From the NCBI GenBank assembly GCA_030533035.1, contig JAUNJW010000096.1, positions 1 through 7,427 of the forward strand: a stretch of 7,427 nt of DNA, read 5' to 3'. Under the pieces are notes generated by a model. That model ran no database searches and was not told the DNA's origin. It was given only the letters and a program-made list of their open reading frames with translations. Below are positions 6,073 through 7,427 of the stretch, in pieces. The translations under genes and the position numbers were made by a program. The stretch comes from Erysipelotrichaceae bacterium. Its GTDB lineage: Bacteria; Bacillota_I; Bacilli_A; Erysipelotrichales; Erysipelotrichaceae. How positions within the stretch are numbered: position 1 is the first letter of the stretch; each line of letters opens with the position of its first letter.

Positions 6073-7427
6073 ATGACAGCAGAAAGAAAAGAAAACAAAA
6101 TGGGCGTCATGCCCGTCAGAAAACTCATCATATCCATGTCGCTGCCGATGATGATTTCAATGCTGGTGCAGGCACTCTACAACATCGTTGACAGCGTCTA
6201 TGTCGCCAGGCTTTCGGAAAGCGCCCTGACCGCGGTCACGCTGGCGTTCCCGATGCAGAACCTGATGATTGCCCTGGGCTCGGGCACCGGCGTCGGCATC
6301 AACGCGCTGCTTTCAAGATCCCTTGGCCAGAAGCGCTTTGACAAGTCGGACGCGGCCGCCAATACGGGACTGTTACTGACGTTCTTCAATACCGCCGCGT
6401 TTGTCCTGGCCGGCCTGTTCCTGGCCGCCGGTTTTATCAGAACCCAGACCGCGGATCCGGAAATCATCGGATACGGAAGCACGTATCTGAGAATCGTCAC
6501 CTGTTTCTCATTCGGTATTTTCTTCCAGATGACCTTTGAAAGGCTTCTGCAGTCGACCGGCCTGACCCTTTACTCCATGGTTTCCCATGCGACAGGGGCG
6601 ATCATCAATATCATCCTCGATCCGATCCTGATCTTCGGCCTGCTTGGCCTGCCGAAATTCGGCGTGGCAGGAGCCGCATACGCGACCGTCATCGGCCAGG
6701 TGTGCGCGGCTTCGCTCGGGCTGATCATGAACCTGAAATTCAACCGGGAGATCAATTTCTCCTTTGACAGGATTCTTCATCCCCAGGCCAGGATCGTGAA
6801 GCAGATCTATCTTGTCGGTGTTCCTTCCATCCTGATGATGTCGATCGGTTCCGTCATGACCTATCTTATGAACCGGATCCTGATCGCGTTCTCGACCACG
6901 GCGACCGCTGTCTTCGGTGTTTACTTCAAGCTGCAGAGCTTCTTCTTCATGCCGGTGTTCGGCCTTAACAACGGCCTGATTCCGGTGCTTGCCTACAACT
7001 ACGGCGCCAGAAGCAGAAGCCGCATCGACGAGGCCCTGAAGTTCTCGCTGATGGTAGCCTTCGGAATCATGTGCCTGGGCACCGTGATCATGAACCTGTT
7101 CCCGGCTCAGCTGCTGGGGTTCTTCAACGCCAGCGGGGACATGCTTGCCATCGGCATTCCGGCCCTGCATATCATCTCGGTCCATTTCCCGATCGCGGCC
7201 GTCTGCATTGTGCTCGGCTCGATCTTCCAGGCTTTCTCCCAGAGCATTTACTCGCTGATCATTTCCATCGGCAGACAGCTTGTCATCCTGATTCCGGCTG
7301 CCTGGCTGCTGGCACAGACGGGGAATGTGAACAATGTCTGGTGGTGCTTCATGATCGCAGAAACAGCCTCGCTTGCGCTGTCGCTGATCTTCTTCCGCAG
7401 GATCTATAACAAACTGGTAGTTACCCT
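6073..7427 (+). CDS. MATE family efflux transporter (partial, 3' end outside window)
   Basis: Inner-membrane antiporter of the multidrug and toxic compound extrusion family, which exports cationic drugs or metabolites in exchange for Na+ or H+. The 451 codons present stay open to the window edge; family length is about 440-460, so only the last few residues are likely missing. The N-terminus ENKMGVMPVRKLIISMSLPMMISMLVQALYNIVDSVYVA is typical of Firmicutes MATE proteins (first helix about 17-40). Many hydrophobic helices follow (for example 97-120, 175-192, 200-220, 320-342, 365-385, 398-414), in the two-fold repeat of this family, with the second half starting near VGVPSILMM at 248. ATG 6073 is chosen because the family N-terminus begins there. 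There is no Shine-Dalgarno; ATG 6100 and 6109 are alternatives. The substrate is unknown. It is not part of the upstream operon because a terminator lies between them. Confidence 0.9.
   Translation, partial: MTAERKENKMGVMPVRKLIISMSLPMMISMLVQALYNIVDSVYVARLSESALTAVTLAFPMQNLMIALGSGTGVGINALLSRSLGQKRFDKSDAAANTGLLLTFFNTAAFVLAGLFLAAGFIRTQTADPEIIGYGSTYLRIVTCFSFGIFFQMTFERLLQSTGLTLYSMVSHATGAIINIILDPILIFGLLGLPKFGVAGAAYATVIGQVCAASLGLIMNLKFNREINFSFDRILHPQARIVKQIYLVGVPSILMMSIGSVMTYLMNRILIAFSTTATAVFGVYFKLQSFFFMPVFGLNNGLIPVLAYNYGARSRSRIDEALKFSLMVAFGIMCLGTVIMNLFPAQLLGFFNASGDMLAIGIPALHIISVHFPIAAVCIVLGSIFQAFSQSIYSLIISIGRQLVILIPAAWLLAQTGNVNNVWWCFMIAETASLALSLIFFRRIYNKLVVT

Noticed and set aside
6508..7185. 225-codon open frame on the minus strand opposite the MATE gene
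   Set aside because: Its translation is rich in His, Asp, Gln and Arg with no domain, and the opposite strand encodes a continuous membrane transporter with family motifs.
1..7427. Mobile element, CRISPR array, tRNA or defence system
   Set aside because: No transposase, integrase, direct-repeat array or tRNA-like fold was found by reading; the window is filled with metabolic and transport genes.

Overview
The window looks like an ordinary chromosomal stretch from an anaerobic bacterium, most likely a member of the Bacillota. The grounds are strong GGAGG-type ribosome binding sites, good sigma-70-like promoters, Rho-independent terminators with T-runs, a ferredoxin-dependent 2-oxoacid oxidoreductase that needs anaerobic metabolism, and protein sequences resembling those of gut and rumen Firmicutes. 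Base composition is moderately GC-rich by eye. Genus cannot be told from this window. No RNA gene, mobile element, CRISPR array or prophage signal was seen.

Layout. Positions 1-90 hold two facing terminators: a plus-strand one (16-45) for a gene left of the window and a minus-strand one for the gene at 91-1737. That gene is a class I AMP-forming acyl-CoA synthetase on the minus strand. It is separated by a 110-131 bp divergent promoter region, with two palindromes, from a plus-strand operon of four genes: iorA (1869-3623), iorB (3626-4198), a paaK-type arylacetate-CoA ligase (4227-5528) and a double-ACT-domain protein (5547-5978). A clear terminator (5998-6024) closes the operon. A separately promoted MATE-family multidrug/sodium antiporter gene begins at 6073 and runs off the right end, nearly complete.

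How the genes work together. IorAB interconverts arylpyruvates (indolepyruvate, phenylpyruvate, hydroxyphenylpyruvate) and arylacetyl-CoA plus CO2, using ferredoxin. The PaaK-like ligase makes arylacetyl-CoA from the free acid. Both enzymes share arylacetyl-CoA, so the operon can either ferment aromatic amino acids (IOR oxidative) or salvage arylacetates into aromatic amino acids (PaaK, then IOR as a reductive carboxylase). The ACT protein is a plausible amino-acid sensor for this module. The divergent acyl-CoA synthetase is a second, different ligase whose substrate is unknown; its promoter is interleaved with the operon promoter, which suggests joint control.

The operon type is known from anaerobes. 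What seems least described is the role of the ACT protein, the palindromes in the shared promoter, and the possibly leaderless MATE transcript.
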